In this document: positions 33,528 to 44,459 of the stretch, one piece after another | Numbering within the stretch: position 1 is the stretch's first letter | Layout: the number at the start of each line of letters is the position of its first letter | Assembly (NCBI GenBank): GCA_023014335.1 | Contig: JAECYW010000001.1 | Location: forward strand, 2,790,001 to 2,854,000 | Source of the DNA: Galerina marginata | Lineage: Eukaryota; Basidiomycota; Agaricomycetes; Agaricales; Galerinaceae | Length of the DNA stretch: 64,000 nt | Direction: 5' to 3' | The notes under the pieces: generated by a model | What the model saw: only the letters and a program-made list of their open reading frames with translations | Databases searched by the model: none | What the model was told of the DNA's origin: nothing | Translations under genes and position numbers: made by a program

Positions 33528-33645
33528 TCTCAACTACTAAGAGATTGCGCCATGGAAGTCTAGTTGTGACCCCCTTTGTTCGTGGACACATCACGATCAG
33601 TGGCAGTTTCAACATCATGACAACAAACTGATAAGATAATTCTCA

Positions 33646-34962
33646 ATGCCTCGTTCTTCTTCACCACCCGGTGACAACGATGAAGACCATGCCATTGAAT
33701 TACAGAATTTTCTGGCCGAGCTTTCTCAAGATCCAGAGCGAGAGGCTGTAGCATCAGAAATACAGGGTATGACCTCATAAAATATTCGGTGTATAATTTC
33801 TGAAATGTAACGCAGTTCTTCAGTCCATCTACGGAGACGATGCAATTCGGCTTTGGCACCCACCTTCTACAAACGGGAAGGCCTACGGAGGAAGGAAGGA
33901 CAGCACAACACGCTATGAAGTGGCTCTGAGGTGAGCATCTCTCTCGGTCTCCTGCCACGCGACATGATAATAAAATGTAGTCTTTCTTCACCTCACGAGG
34001 ACGTGTCACTTAAGATTCTCGTATCTCTTCCAGAAACATACCCCAAGTCCTCCCCGCCTCAACTGCAACTTCTCTCCAAATACATAGGATCATTTGGGGC
34101 TGATTCCAACCTCTTCGGGTCAATACTACGGACTTACATATCTGTCAGTGGGGTCGAATGGTCCGAAGATACAGTCTGTGTGTTTGATGGACTTCAGAAC
34201 GTCTTCGATCGGTGTGTCAAATGGTACGAAGACAAGCTCAGTGCAGAAAAAGTCGGCGAACTTGTGCGAGACGACGTAAAGGACCCACCACGCTCAGAGA
34301 CCCCCGATGCACCAGTCGAGGACCAGATACCAGGCATAATCGATACCGTTCCCGCCGCTCTGCCCATAGGCGTGCACATTTATGTGGCCGAATCAATCAC
34401 AGATCGGAAAAGCGCATTCGTCGGACGAGCTTGTCGAATACACCATCCCTCTGAGGTAGCTCAGTAATTTTAATTTAGAAAAATTAATTCATCTTAAATT
34501 CTCCAAACGCTCAGGTTCCTCTCGTCTTATCTCACTTGATGTCAGACCGACGTATTGCTCGAGCAGCACATCCCATTATCAATGCGTGGCGATGTCAGGT
34601 TGATAGCGTCGTTCATCAAGGTTAGTTTCCCAATGTTTGACCTTCCGTTCAGAAAATAAAACCCAGAACAGATAATGACGACGACGGTGAAACAGCCGCA
34701 GGTGGTCGGTTAGCCCACTTGTTACAAATCCTTGTTCGTATATCTTATTTCTGGATGCAATAAGGATCTCTGGTTAATAATTGCTTGATTATAGGAAGTC
34801 AATAATGTCCTTGTCGTTGTTACTCGCTACTTCGGCGGTGTCCATCTTGGACCTGACAGGTTCAAGCACATAAATCAAGCTGCCCGTAATGCATTGGACC
34901 TGGGCGGATTTCTCGATGCCCCAGAAACTAAGAAAACTACAGGACGAGCCAAAAAACATTAA
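33646..34962 (+). CDS. YIH1: YIH1/IMPACT homologue (RWD plus Impact domain)
   Basis: Six exons (33646-33766, 33816-33930, 33981-34455, 34515-34620, 34672-34733, 34795-34962) sum to 1047 nt, giving 348 aa without any frame break. The N-terminal RWD domain shows VLQSIYGDD and SLKILVSLPETYPKSSPP. The C-terminal Impact (UPF0029) domain shows ITDRKSAFVGRACRI, AHPIINAWR and VVVTRYFGGVHLGPDRF. Yih1 and IMPACT bind Gcn1 through the RWD domain and so restrain the kinase Gcn2, damping the amino-acid starvation response. The gene is divergent from ATG29 with only about 118 bp between starts, so two nutrient-response genes share a promoter. Confidence 0.92.
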
Positions 34963-35113
34963 TTTAGTTCTTGCGTTATGGTTAGGAAAGTTTGGTATAG
35001 TGTAGGTCGGTTTTCAGGAGGACAGTCCCAGTTCAGCTTGTTGGTTTTGGCATTCCTGCCTGTTGTATCCATTCTATCCAAAGGCATGGTGTTTCATCCT
35101 ATTCAAGCATCCA

Positions 35114-36754
35114 TTAAAGATGATGATGCATCCGAGAGACTTCGATCAAGTCGACGTGGCTTTCCGAATCCCCAACTTCAAGTTTTATTGATGATATTTT
35201 ATTCTGGACGTGGACGAAGCGCGGAACAATATCTGCGTCAATGTAATCGAGTCTTTTACCCTCGGTGAGAGCCAGGTTGAAGCGGAGAGTGAAGGGCTTT
35301 GTAGGAGATTGTGCTAGATTTGGGTATCCAATTAACGGTCTTGTATCTGAGGCTTCTTTCCACCCAGGGAAAAATGCATCCAGGAGGGACGGCCATTTAA
35401 ATCCGCGTTTTCCAACGAAAACTAGGGTCTTGCGATTTGGAAGGATTCGAAATTGAAATGTCCCATCCTCCGTTAAAGTGCGTTCACCTAGGAGTTTGAG
35501 AACGGTGTTCGTCATCATTTTTCGACCCTCCAAATAGAGATTCGTCACTGTGGGCAGGGATTCCAAGATCGAAAGGATGTCAAGACCACTTGACTTATCG
35601 TTGCATATACTAAACTGCGTGAGAGGACATCGGGATCGTTCAAGTAGCGAGTGGAGGCCACTAGGCACTGACACGAGCTGTGCCATGTCCGAACAATCGA
35701 TATGAATTTCATCCAAAGCAGGTAGCTCGATTCCATCAAAGAGGGCTTCTAGTGTACTGTCGCCAGAAGTGTTGCTTGCTACGAAGCGCAGCTTTCGAAG
35801 TGACTGGTGTACAATCGGTATTTCCGGAAGAGGGTGATCCCCGCAATCGTCGAAGAGGATAAAGAAGCCGCACTGAAGCAGTCGCTTAGCGCGTCGTAGT
35901 AGCTCGAACACCTCGTCTACAGACAAAAGTTCGCAGTTGAAGGTCGTCAGATTATCCCATCGAACGTCAATCTGCGAGAGAAATTGTCTTGAGATGTCGA
36001 GATGTGTGAGAGAGGGTGTCTCGGAAAGTTGAAAGCACTTCTGTTCTGTGATAGTTTCACCACCCATGGGTTCTATTCCAAGATGTACCAATGAAGGCGC
36101 GCAGGTAAGATCGCCGAGGAAGGTAGCGTATAAACGCTGTGGGAGATGTACAAATAACTTTTGCCAACGCGGTGCACATTGACGTATAACATCGAATAAA
36201 GGTAACATTTTGACCCCGCTGTCGGCCGGTAGGGTGATTTTCGGCTTTGCAAAGAGACGGATCACCAAAAGACGTTTCCCAGAGCGAGCTAGACACTGGT
36301 TTAATAATTCGGCCTGCAGCCGGATATTGGATAACGAATAAACCTGGATATTGATGGAGGTCCAGAGTTCCGAGGTGGCCAATGCGATCTGTCGCCAGCC
36401 TTGGCTTATACCGGCTAGAAATAACGACGGCGACCAGTCAATGTCTTTCTTGAAGGCAGCTCTAGAGAAGCCTGATTCCATTTTCTTGATATCATTGTAG
36501 AAGACGAAAATTTGCGAAGCGACTTCAACAGGAATACACATCAAGGGGTCGTGGAGTCGATTCAGCCTTCTATTCTTCACGGTGTCCCGCTTTTCAGTCA
36601 AATCGGCTAAGAGGTTTCGCGTACGGATTATCTGTGCATCTATCTGGGCGACCTCTGAGCATATATTGCAAAGGTATCCTTGTGGAACGTCGAGTTCATT
36701 ACGAGGGGTTGTGTCATCGCATAGATAGCCCGGACATCGCTGTAAGAGGCCCAT
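35114..36754 (-). CDS. F-box protein with LRR-like region (copy C, intact)
   Basis: An intronless frame of 546 aa. It starts MGLLQRCPGYLC; a Cys-rich stretch (GYLCNICSEVAQIDAQI) leads to a short coiled segment. The F-box core is HDPLMCIPVEVASQIFVF, with GWRQIALATSELW following. Degenerate LRR units recur to the end (LTHLDIS, LRKLRFV, LDEIHIDC, VTNLYLEG). It is the reference copy for the decayed copies A, B and D. F-box proteins recruit substrates to SCF ubiquitin ligases, and large variable sets like this are typical of mushroom genomes. The target cannot be inferred. Its neighbour copy D has the same orientation. Confidence 0.78.
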   Translation of the reverse strand: MGLLQRCPGYLCDDTTPRNELDVPQGYLCNICSEVAQIDAQIIRTRNLLADLTEKRDTVKNRRLNRLHDPLMCIPVEVASQIFVFYNDIKKMESGFSRAAFKKDIDWSPSLFLAGISQGWRQIALATSELWTSINIQVYSLSNIRLQAELLNQCLARSGKRLLVIRLFAKPKITLPADSGVKMLPLFDVIRQCAPRWQKLFVHLPQRLYATFLGDLTCAPSLVHLGIEPMGGETITEQKCFQLSETPSLTHLDISRQFLSQIDVRWDNLTTFNCELLSVDEVFELLRRAKRLLQCGFFILFDDCGDHPLPEIPIVHQSLRKLRFVASNTSGDSTLEALFDGIELPALDEIHIDCSDMAQLVSVPSGLHSLLERSRCPLTQFSICNDKSSGLDILSILESLPTVTNLYLEGRKMMTNTVLKLLGERTLTEDGTFQFRILPNRKTLVFVGKRGFKWPSLLDAFFPGWKEASDTRPLIGYPNLAQSPTKPFTLRFNLALTEGKRLDYIDADIVPRFVHVQNKISSIKLEVGDSESHVDLIEVSRMHHHL

Positions 36755-37401
36755 TTTGGAGTTTCTCTGCCTGTGCCGCGAATTCTACCATATCAGCAAA
36801 GTTGTGGTCGGGTGGTAGTGGTTGCGTTCGAGGTGCAAGCATAAAGTGCTCACCAAATATGAGTACCCTGATTCCTCTCTATTCACTGGTCTAGTTTGAA
36901 AACTATAAGGAGCGTGATGATCTCCTTGGACGTACTTGCATGTGGCATATGTACAGTGCGTCGAGGAAAAGCGATTTGTAAAATTGTGAGGGTGTTGCTG
37001 CGTTGCAGTCCGCAAGCAACCTTGTAAAATTCCAGGTCCGACACTGGGAGAGTCGGACGAGCTACAGAAACAATTTCTCTAAGCTACTCATTGAACAACT
37101 CTAGCTGTACCTGACATTCTTTCGAGAATGTCATGGCCGTGGTGCTGCAAAGAAACTTTAATTAAATCTGAACCATCTCTAATATCCACGATTTCCAGGG
37201 GAGTTTCTTTTGAAGACGTGCGAGGTGTGAGGCAGATTTGGCTTCGATATAGTTGACTTCACTGAATCTCGAGAAGAATATGGAAACAAAAGGACTGCTT
37301 GATCGAAACGGTCGCGATCGACGGCCTGCTGGGTTGCGTTATATCCGAAGCTTCCTCTCAGCCTGCGTAAATCGCGTCTAGTAGGGGTTCATTGGCCCGG
37401 T
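36755..37401 (-). pseudogene. Spacer containing the decayed 3' end of F-box copy D
   Basis: Just downstream of the copy D stop, roughly 37250-37400 on the minus strand still reads EPLLDAIYAG-stop-EEASD. This matches SLLDAFFPGWKEASD of copy C, with Trp replaced by TGA. The rest of the C-terminal region has faded. The part from 36755 to about 37100 is the upstream region of copy C and shows no gene. Confidence 0.55.
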
Positions 37402-38778
37402 TCACCATGAAAATGTGCATTTTCCGTTATGCGTGAGACTTCTACGGCTTGGAAATATCCGGAACTGAGATGTTCCATCCTTCAGCGAGGCATGTTCACC
37501 TAGGCGTTCTAAAACGTACGCTGTTAGCATCTCCGGACCTACTAAGTGAAGGTCTCTGAGAGTGGGCAACACTTCCAGAAGCGACAGAATAATAGGACCA
37601 TCAAATCGGTGGTCCAAGAAGCTGAGCTTTATGAGAGGGCTTCGAGACCGTTCAAATAGTGATCGGAGGCTGCGCCAAGGGACAGACAAATCCTCTTCTG
37701 AAGAACAATCGATGCTAAGTTCGTCCAAAGAGGGGAGTTCAATGTAATCAAAAAGGGTTGTCATTGTTGCAAAAGTGCACCCAAGCTCGAGGTGCAGATT
37801 TTTGAGTGACGAGTGGGCAATAGGTGTAATCGGAATGGGAAAGTGACCCATATCATCCACGATATGTCCCAACCAGCACCGAAGTAGCTGTGTGGCACGT
37901 CGTAAAACCTCGAAAATCTCGTCAACACTGATATTTTTGGATTCAAATATCGTCAAATTGTCCCAGTGAACGTTGAGTTGAAAAAGCTCCAGATCCGAAA
38001 TATCAAGAGAGGTAAGGCAAGGAGTCTTCGGTAGGTTGAACCGGTGGGTGCCTTCAAATCCCGACGCATACATAAGCTGTAGGGTTGCCAACCGTGGCGC
38101 ATATTGAAGGTTGGCAATAAAGTTTTTGTACCAGCCAGTTGGAATCTGTAGTGCCAATTCTCGCCAACGCGGAGCACATTGACGTAGCGTATCAAACAAG
38201 GGAGAAAAGTTGAAGTTGTTGCTGCTTTCTCCTGCCACGCTGTTTTCTGCGTAAATTGCAATGGCCAAAGACCGATTTCCGGAGCGAGCTAGACACTGAG
38301 TTAAAATTTCAGCCTGCAATTGCATTGTCGAAAGCGAATAGATCTGGACTGCGATTGATGTCCAGAGTTCAGGAGTGATCAGGGCGATTTGTCGCCATCC
38401 TCTGCAGATACTCGCTAGAAACAATGACGGCGACCATTTGAATCCTTTGTGGTAGCCAGGCTCTAGCCAGTCCAAAAAAGACCAATTGCTATCATTATCA
38501 TCGACGAAGAAAACGAATATCTGCGAAGCGATTTCCAATGGAATAGATGATAGTGGGTCGTGGAGCTGGTTGTGGCGTTTATTTTTTGTGATAATCCGTT
38601 TCCGAGTAAGATCAGATAGAAGGGACTGTGTCCGGATTATCTGAGCGTCGATGTCTGCGGCTTCGAAACATATACTGCAAAGTTCTTCTTGAGAAACTGG
38701 GCACCCGTTGGGAAGCTGGTCGTGTAAAGGGTTACTGCATGGATATCCATGACACTGCTTAAAATGACCCGTACACAT
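37402..38778 (-). CDS. F-box protein (copy D, C-terminally truncated)
   Basis: An open frame of 458 aa, starting MCTGHFKQCHGYPC. It has the same layout as copy C: ELCSICFEAADIDAQI, the F-box core HDPLSSIPLEIASQIFVF, GWRQIALITPELW, then LRR-like units. Homology to copy C continues to about residue 445, then the frame ends FSW-stop while copy C runs about 80 residues further. The lost end survives as a broken remnant immediately downstream, so truncation looks recent. The protein may still be made, because the F-box and most repeats remain. Confidence 0.7.
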   Translation of the reverse strand: MCTGHFKQCHGYPCSNPLHDQLPNGCPVSQEELCSICFEAADIDAQIIRTQSLLSDLTRKRIITKNKRHNQLHDPLSSIPLEIASQIFVFFVDDNDSNWSFLDWLEPGYHKGFKWSPSLFLASICRGWRQIALITPELWTSIAVQIYSLSTMQLQAEILTQCLARSGNRSLAIAIYAENSVAGESSNNFNFSPLFDTLRQCAPRWRELALQIPTGWYKNFIANLQYAPRLATLQLMYASGFEGTHRFNLPKTPCLTSLDISDLELFQLNVHWDNLTIFESKNISVDEIFEVLRRATQLLRCWLGHIVDDMGHFPIPITPIAHSSLKNLHLELGCTFATMTTLFDYIELPSLDELSIDCSSEEDLSVPWRSLRSLFERSRSPLIKLSFLDHRFDGPIILSLLEVLPTLRDLHLVGPEMLTAYVLERLGEHASLKDGTSQFRIFPSRRSLTHNGKCTFSW

Positions 38779-40207
38779 TCCTAGAATCGAGCACGGCTCT
38801 TACAAGAATATCATGGTCAGTCGAGCGGAAGGAAAGTGAGGGATAAATAGCACACCAATATAAATATCGACGGTGTGAAACCAGCAATGAAGCTGAGTAT
38901 AAACGCAGATGGTGAAATTCTTCCAATAACCACGACTCGGCCACAGGTTGGAGAATGTCCAGGACAAATCCAGGAGGATGGGGCGGTTGCCTTGAATGGA
39001 TCTCCGACTGGTTCCCACGAAAGTCGTTTATCAGGTGGATAGCCAAAGTACTCTGTCCATCCATTTCATCAACCAAAGTAACAACCCAATAAATCAAAGT
39101 CAGTATCAATGACATCCCGCCTTAATCTCCTTTCATTAGGCGTAGTACGCCAAATAGATTCTGCTCGACGATTCCTGAGCTAGCCAAGTACGAGGGTCTC
39201 AATCAATGCTTTCTTACGCAACTCCATGTCCATTTACTGCAACATACGAAGTCCGAAGAAGCTGCCTGGAGAGTGAGTGAAAGATGGCGACTTGAACCAG
39301 GAACTCGCATGGTTCTATGTCGCTGCTAAGGAGTCGGAAATGGAAAGAAAGATGGAGGCAGTGGTCTGGTCGACGGGTACTTACATATCATTTGTTCTCT
39401 TTCGATGACTGATTTGCACGACCGTAGACCATTGTTACTACCCCACAAATCTCATCCTCACTCTCTGTGTCCATCTTCAGGAGTGCCCGTCTTCAAACGT
39501 GATCTTGTTGCTGCACTCACTCTATGGCCTACTGAGCACTCGCACCGCCAATGCCGAAGTGCTTGACATTTCAGTGGATGGTGAAATGACAGTTGTACAT
39601 TCATCCCTCATCTGCCTTGTGTCAATTTAGCTACAATTGAATTGTAAGTTCCTAAATTCAGGCATGACATGTATGATCTAAATTCATTGAGCAGCGGCTT
39701 TTGGATTTAACGCCCTTGAAAGGACCGTGATAAGCGGACAATGTTTACGTTCAGCCAACCCTGCGTAGTGCACGAGGAGCGTGCACAATAAAGAAAAATC
39801 TCTTTGATTTTGTAGGAGCTTCCACGGACCTATTACTACTGCCTGAATATACAATGGGCTCGTGGATGCATGCTACTCGTCGTCTGCTGCTAAAGAGATA
39901 TGTGAGTGGCACCTTATACAGGACACAAGCATTGAATTGATATATTCCGTTATCTGTCTATTGCTTACTCAGTTAGTGTCTTGTTATCTGCGATCCCTCC
40001 TCAACCAAACCCGGTGACCCAATCTGGACGTTTCGGCAGGCTTTATCTGTGGAGATCTACCTGCGAGGCAGTGAAGCCGTCGTTGAGGCTGCTGGATGAC
40101 TCGTGCTGTTCCAGCAAGGGCCCAGAACGAACTGTAACAACATTTAACACCCAACCGCGTCTGAAGCACTGTCTCTGAGTGGCTCCTCATCTACCTATTC
40201 TCTCGGA
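38779..40207. other. Intergenic region, 1.4 kb
   Basis: Minus-strand frames at 38759-39115 contain a hydrophobic start (LILTLIYWVVTLV) but no domain, no paralogue and no splice-supported continuation. I see no supported gene or repeat. Confidence 0.4.
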
Positions 40208-41988
40208 ATGGACGTGAACATAGAAAAAGCCAGGATCCAGTCTTCCACATCCCGTCCTTCATGGCGGTACGTTCCCTATTTCAGTATTGTCACAATATCA
40301 CTAACGGCTCTCTCAGTATCGTGTTTTGGAAGTATCTGCCATTCGGGGTGCATTTCTCGTTGACGGGTGCTGTAGCTGCCGTGTTTCTATTCGTGCTTAA
40401 TGGCCGCACATTCAACACCAACTCCCGTCGACCAGAATATACAGAAAGCGACGGCTCGATTTCTCATCTAGCGTCGTATGCACCTCTCCAATCCGACATT
40501 ACAACGGCTGTGTCGTTGGCGGCTACGGTCACCCGTGTTGCTGGTGGGTGGTGGAGTGCAGGATATATCTGGCGGTCCATTTTCATTGCGATGGAGAGAG
40601 GCGGAATATCTTTGGAGGGTGTATCCCAGGTCATCACGAGCGTCCCAGCACCGCCTCGCAACTTTACCCGAAGAACTAATCAGGCCCTCATATTCATCAC
40701 CCTTTTCGCAACTTTCGCCATCGATTATTTCTCTGCTGCGCTGACTGGATCAATCGTATGGGAAGGCACGAACAGGCTCATACCAGGAAATGCCCAGGTC
40801 ACAGGAATTCCGAAGGGCGTCAAGGGTGTGGATCTGACCGGCTATTTTCTTTATCCCGAGTGGCAAGATGATGTTGTCGAAATCGGCACTGCTTCGGCGA
40901 AACCTCGCCTGGCTGACAATCCAACCGAACTCTTCGAATATAACGCAACCGTCCACGACATTCAGGCGCACGCTCAGCAACACACAATACCTCCCTGTCA
41001 ATTCCACACTGACCAACGTTACGATACCCTACTTTGTGGTGGATGCTTTCGAATGGATCGGGGACCCGGATTCGGTCTTGACGAAACAGCAATTACCTTT
41101 ATTCTCTGACTTATACCAAACCCAGTCCATACTTTTCCCTCAGCGGCATGGGCGGGCTGTTGCCTGACAGAGAATGGGGACCACCGCAGGCAAATCAACT
41201 AGGAGATCCTATTACCGTGTCAGAATCGCGACTCTTCACCTTTTCGCGCTGAACGACGGCCTTCAAACAGCCCATGCCCTCAGAATTACTCGATCGACCC
41301 CGGCTCGGTAGTCAACTTGCATCAGTTCAAAGGAGGGGCTTACTACGATTGCTTCGCGATCGCAAATGTGACGTACAGGGCTGGAGCAGCCATATGCAAA
41401 AGCTGTAAAGTCATTTCCCCGACTGTCGTGCAAGCCCAGGCCCCTCTCCCACTTGTTCCAGATTCATTCACTTCAATGGCATTAGGACTTGCACCCGTAA
41501 TCGGGACCTATTTCAGGTTCTCGGGATATTCTGTTCCTCAGAACGCCGGAACTAACCGAACAATGGCCATCGAGTTGACTTCACGGGCATATCAGGCTGC
41601 ATGGACAGCCTATTCAATCAACCTTGGAAATCAGTTTGATAATTCGACCGTGCAGATTGCCCTGCCAACATTGCGCGCCAAAGTTATCCCATGGAGGGTA
41701 TACCTCTGGGTGTGGCTTCATCTCCTATATCTCGCCCTGGGCCTGCTTTTCGTTTACATACAAAGCTACTGCAAGCACCCCTGGGTCGAAAACACAACCA
41801 TGGCTGTCTTCTGGCTGAACACGAGCGCAGTTTCTCTCGCACCAGACAGTCATGGTGTCGACCCATGGCAGGCCGGAACAGAGCTTCCTAAGGACAGGAT
41901 GCTCGTGCTCAAGAATGCCGGTGATCCCACACGCTCTGTGAAGATTGGGGCGGATAGACGGTCGGGGTATATGTTGGTGGACTCCTGA
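40208..41988 (+). CDS. Multi-pass membrane protein of unknown function, with frame breaks
   Basis: Exon 1 (ATG 40208 to 40266, MDVNIEKARIQ) joins in phase to exon 2 at 40317. Hydrophobic segments are YLPFGVHFSLTGAVAAVFLFVL (the first, counted from the spliced product), QALIFITLFATFAIDYF in the middle, and VYLWVWLHLLYLALGLLFVY near the C-terminus. A large region with several Asn-X-Ser/Thr sites (NATVH, NSTLTNVT, NVTY, NRTM, NSTV) lies between the last two, suggesting an extracellular or luminal loop. The frame changes near 40.96 kb (one extra base) and at least once more between 41.1 and 41.3 kb, with matching hydrophilic sequence continuing in the new frame. I do not recognise the family. It could be a pseudogene if the breaks are real. 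Confidence 0.55.
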
Positions 41989-42476
41989 CACGCCCCTCAT
42001 TGCCCCTCCGATTGTACTAACATAAACTTTCAGTATCCCTCATAACTCGCGGTCTTTCACTCGCAAATGCTCACCGACTAGGGATGGTGCTTGTTCAGAT
42101 ATAATTCCTCACTGTAGTCCGGCAGAATGCTCTATAGTGACTCACCGATCGTGGTCGTTATGTAGTTAACGGATTGTACCGCCTTCGCCTTCGCAGCTCG
42201 AATTCATTCCCAGTGTGCGAGCTATTACATCACGAGAAATTCATAAAAAATAATGTCCATAATTCATGGACCCATTCCATTTTGACGTGGCTCGAAATAC
42301 AATTTGCCGAGAATAATCTTCTCTGAAAATGAGTTCATGAAAGGCAGCAGGGAGCAAGGATTTTTTCGGCAGGCAAAAAATGGTATGGACAAGCGAGGAA
42401 GAAAATGGTTAAGTGGATTGGTCTGTTGCAAGTTGCGTGGGGGTCCAATTCAATGAAGCCAAATTAACACTCGATC
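41989..42476. other. Intergenic region between convergent genes
   Basis: This 488-bp region holds the 3' regions of the membrane protein gene and of MYND member 2. AT-rich stretches occur near 42240-42330. No gene is seen. Confidence 0.4.
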
Positions 42477-44262
42477 TCATGGTCCCAGAAGGGTTGAACT
42501 TTCAGTAAACGTTCCTCCTTTGCAACTTCCGAAGGCCATCGTGCCAGTCGGTTCAAATACTTTGCTAAAATCGAAGATGTTCATTCCCACTGATTTCAGA
42601 TAAGAGATAAAATGCATACCTTTTGGACCCCTTCCTTGGGCACTCAATTGAGCAATCACCTCGTCATAGTCAGTGTACCCAGGCGTCCATTCCGTCCCAT
42701 CAGGCATCGGGTAACCCCTCGAAACGTCGACCAGTTCACCCCATTCCTTGATGAGTAGAAAGTCGCCTTCGCTGATATTTGCTGCCGTCCAGTTGTTAAG
42801 AATTTTAAATTGCGCTTCCATTCTTAAAAACAGAGCGGCCTTCTCCTCACCCTTGACATCCGCAACAACCCGCCCATGAAGGCCAGCAAAAAAAAGAGCG
42901 GAGCCGCCTCCCATTTCCATCAGGTTTCTTAGGATGGGACAAACGCGTTTATGTGGATACTGTTCATTTTTCCAGGCTTTTGCCTGGCATTCTCGTCCGC
43001 AGTACGAGACGATACCACACCGTCCCGCAACGTTGGAACTCCCGACCTGCGCTTTGCAAGGAATTGGGGCATCCTTGGGCCGTGCACCGCGCCTCGGTAC
43101 GGAAATCTTGAATATAGCTTAGAGCAGATTCTTTGGGGGCTCTGACTGATGCAGGAGGTGGGAAGGCCATAGAATCGAGCTGCTGGACCCGAGGATGAAC
43201 AGGCATCGAGGGGCGCGGGTGGCATGTGCATATGGAAAAAACGAAATATATCCTGCGCGGTGATGGCGAGGACATCCAATTCGACTGAGACGCGATTGGA
43301 TGGCCTTTTGGGATCTGACGAAAGGTAAAGTAGCATATTGCAAACTTGCATTGCTTTGGTTTCGCAACCGCGCAGAATGGCTGCTTTACAATCTTGGGGG
43401 AGTTCTTGCATGATAACTTTGAGGAATATTAGCAAGTCGGTTACGTGAACTCGAACCTATGCGAAGCGTAAGTTGTCCTTTTTTCATCTGACGACAATAT
43501 ACTGGTCATGGTGAGGTCGACGAGTTGCCTAGTGGATTCAATAATCGTATGCGAGACTTGGTTTTGGATGAGACTTGGAACAATCAGTGACCGGCAGACT
43601 CTCGAAACGAGCGCTGTCGCATGAAAAATGATTGTATCTGGAACGAAACGATACCACTGCATCATCGCTTGCACGAAGTTCTCAGCTCCATAGGGGATAA
43701 GGTCCGTCACACTTATTGGCCAGGACTGAGAAGAGCCTTTTGCAGCAGACCTGACACTGCTCCCGCTGATGACAACGGAGAAGACACAGAAGAGGTCGAC
43801 TATAAATGCACATCTTTGCAAGGTGAACCTATTTTTGCTGTCCGAATTTCCTAGCTCTTCCAAATGTAATCTGGACATAACGCGCACCGCTTCTTTATTG
43901 CCTTCTGCATGGTATCTCATAAGATCTCCTGCTTTGTCGTCCGATACTCGGCATGAACATGTTGACAGCCTGACCAACAGCCTTTCCATCTGCTCGTTCG
44001 TGCGTGGCAGCGACAAAAAGGCAATAACGATAGTCCAAAGTTGAGCATTAATTGACATGGTAGGAACAGGTTGTTTGGACTTTTTGTCGGTGTTGGGCAT
44101 AGCCCTTTCAGCTGTGGTGCATTCGAGGAAGGCGCCTTGAAGACAGACACCGCAGTGTTGTGGATTGTGGGGATCAAGGATAGAAGAAGCAAAGAATACC
44201 GACGCTTTAGCAGCGTCCCGAGTGTCTTTATGTGTTGGATTTCCAGTTTTTCGACGGGCCAT
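42477..44262 (-). CDS. MYND zinc-finger protein (dispersed family, member 2), with frame breaks
   Basis: The N-terminal block (44262-43441) starts MARRKTGNPTHKD and has the family's N-terminal pair HCGVCLQGAF. A helical region follows (LIPYGAENFVQAMMQWYRFVPD). The frame changes near 43.43 kb and continues ELPQDCKAAILRGCETKAMQVCNMLLYL, matching member 4. The MYND finger reads CPNSLQSAGREFQRC ... YCGREC ... HKRVC. One extra G in a GGG run (minus strand; 43024-43026) shifts the frame inside it. The C-terminal motif DGTEWTPGYTDYDEVIAQL is shared by all members. The gene is divergent from the aldehyde dehydrogenase gene with about 197 bp between starts. The breaks make its present activity uncertain. 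Confidence 0.6.
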
Positions 44263-44459
44263 AGCAAAGTTTGCTAGAATATCTCTGTGGATCAGTAAAG
44301 AGTTGAAACTGCCTCACCTGTGCCTCGCTCCATTTTTCTAAGTTCAGCCTGTCAGGGGAGAGCGGCCCGAGTTACCCCACCGAAATTGCAGCCTGTTGCA
44401 GCTGATCCTAAATATGAACCCTTCACAAGAACCCGGCTGAAGTGAACCATTTGGACCGG

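Noticed and set aside
38759..39115. Possible transporter fragment (hydrophobic start, minus strand)
   Set aside because: Only one hydrophobic run, no paralogue, and it overlaps the start of F-box copy D.
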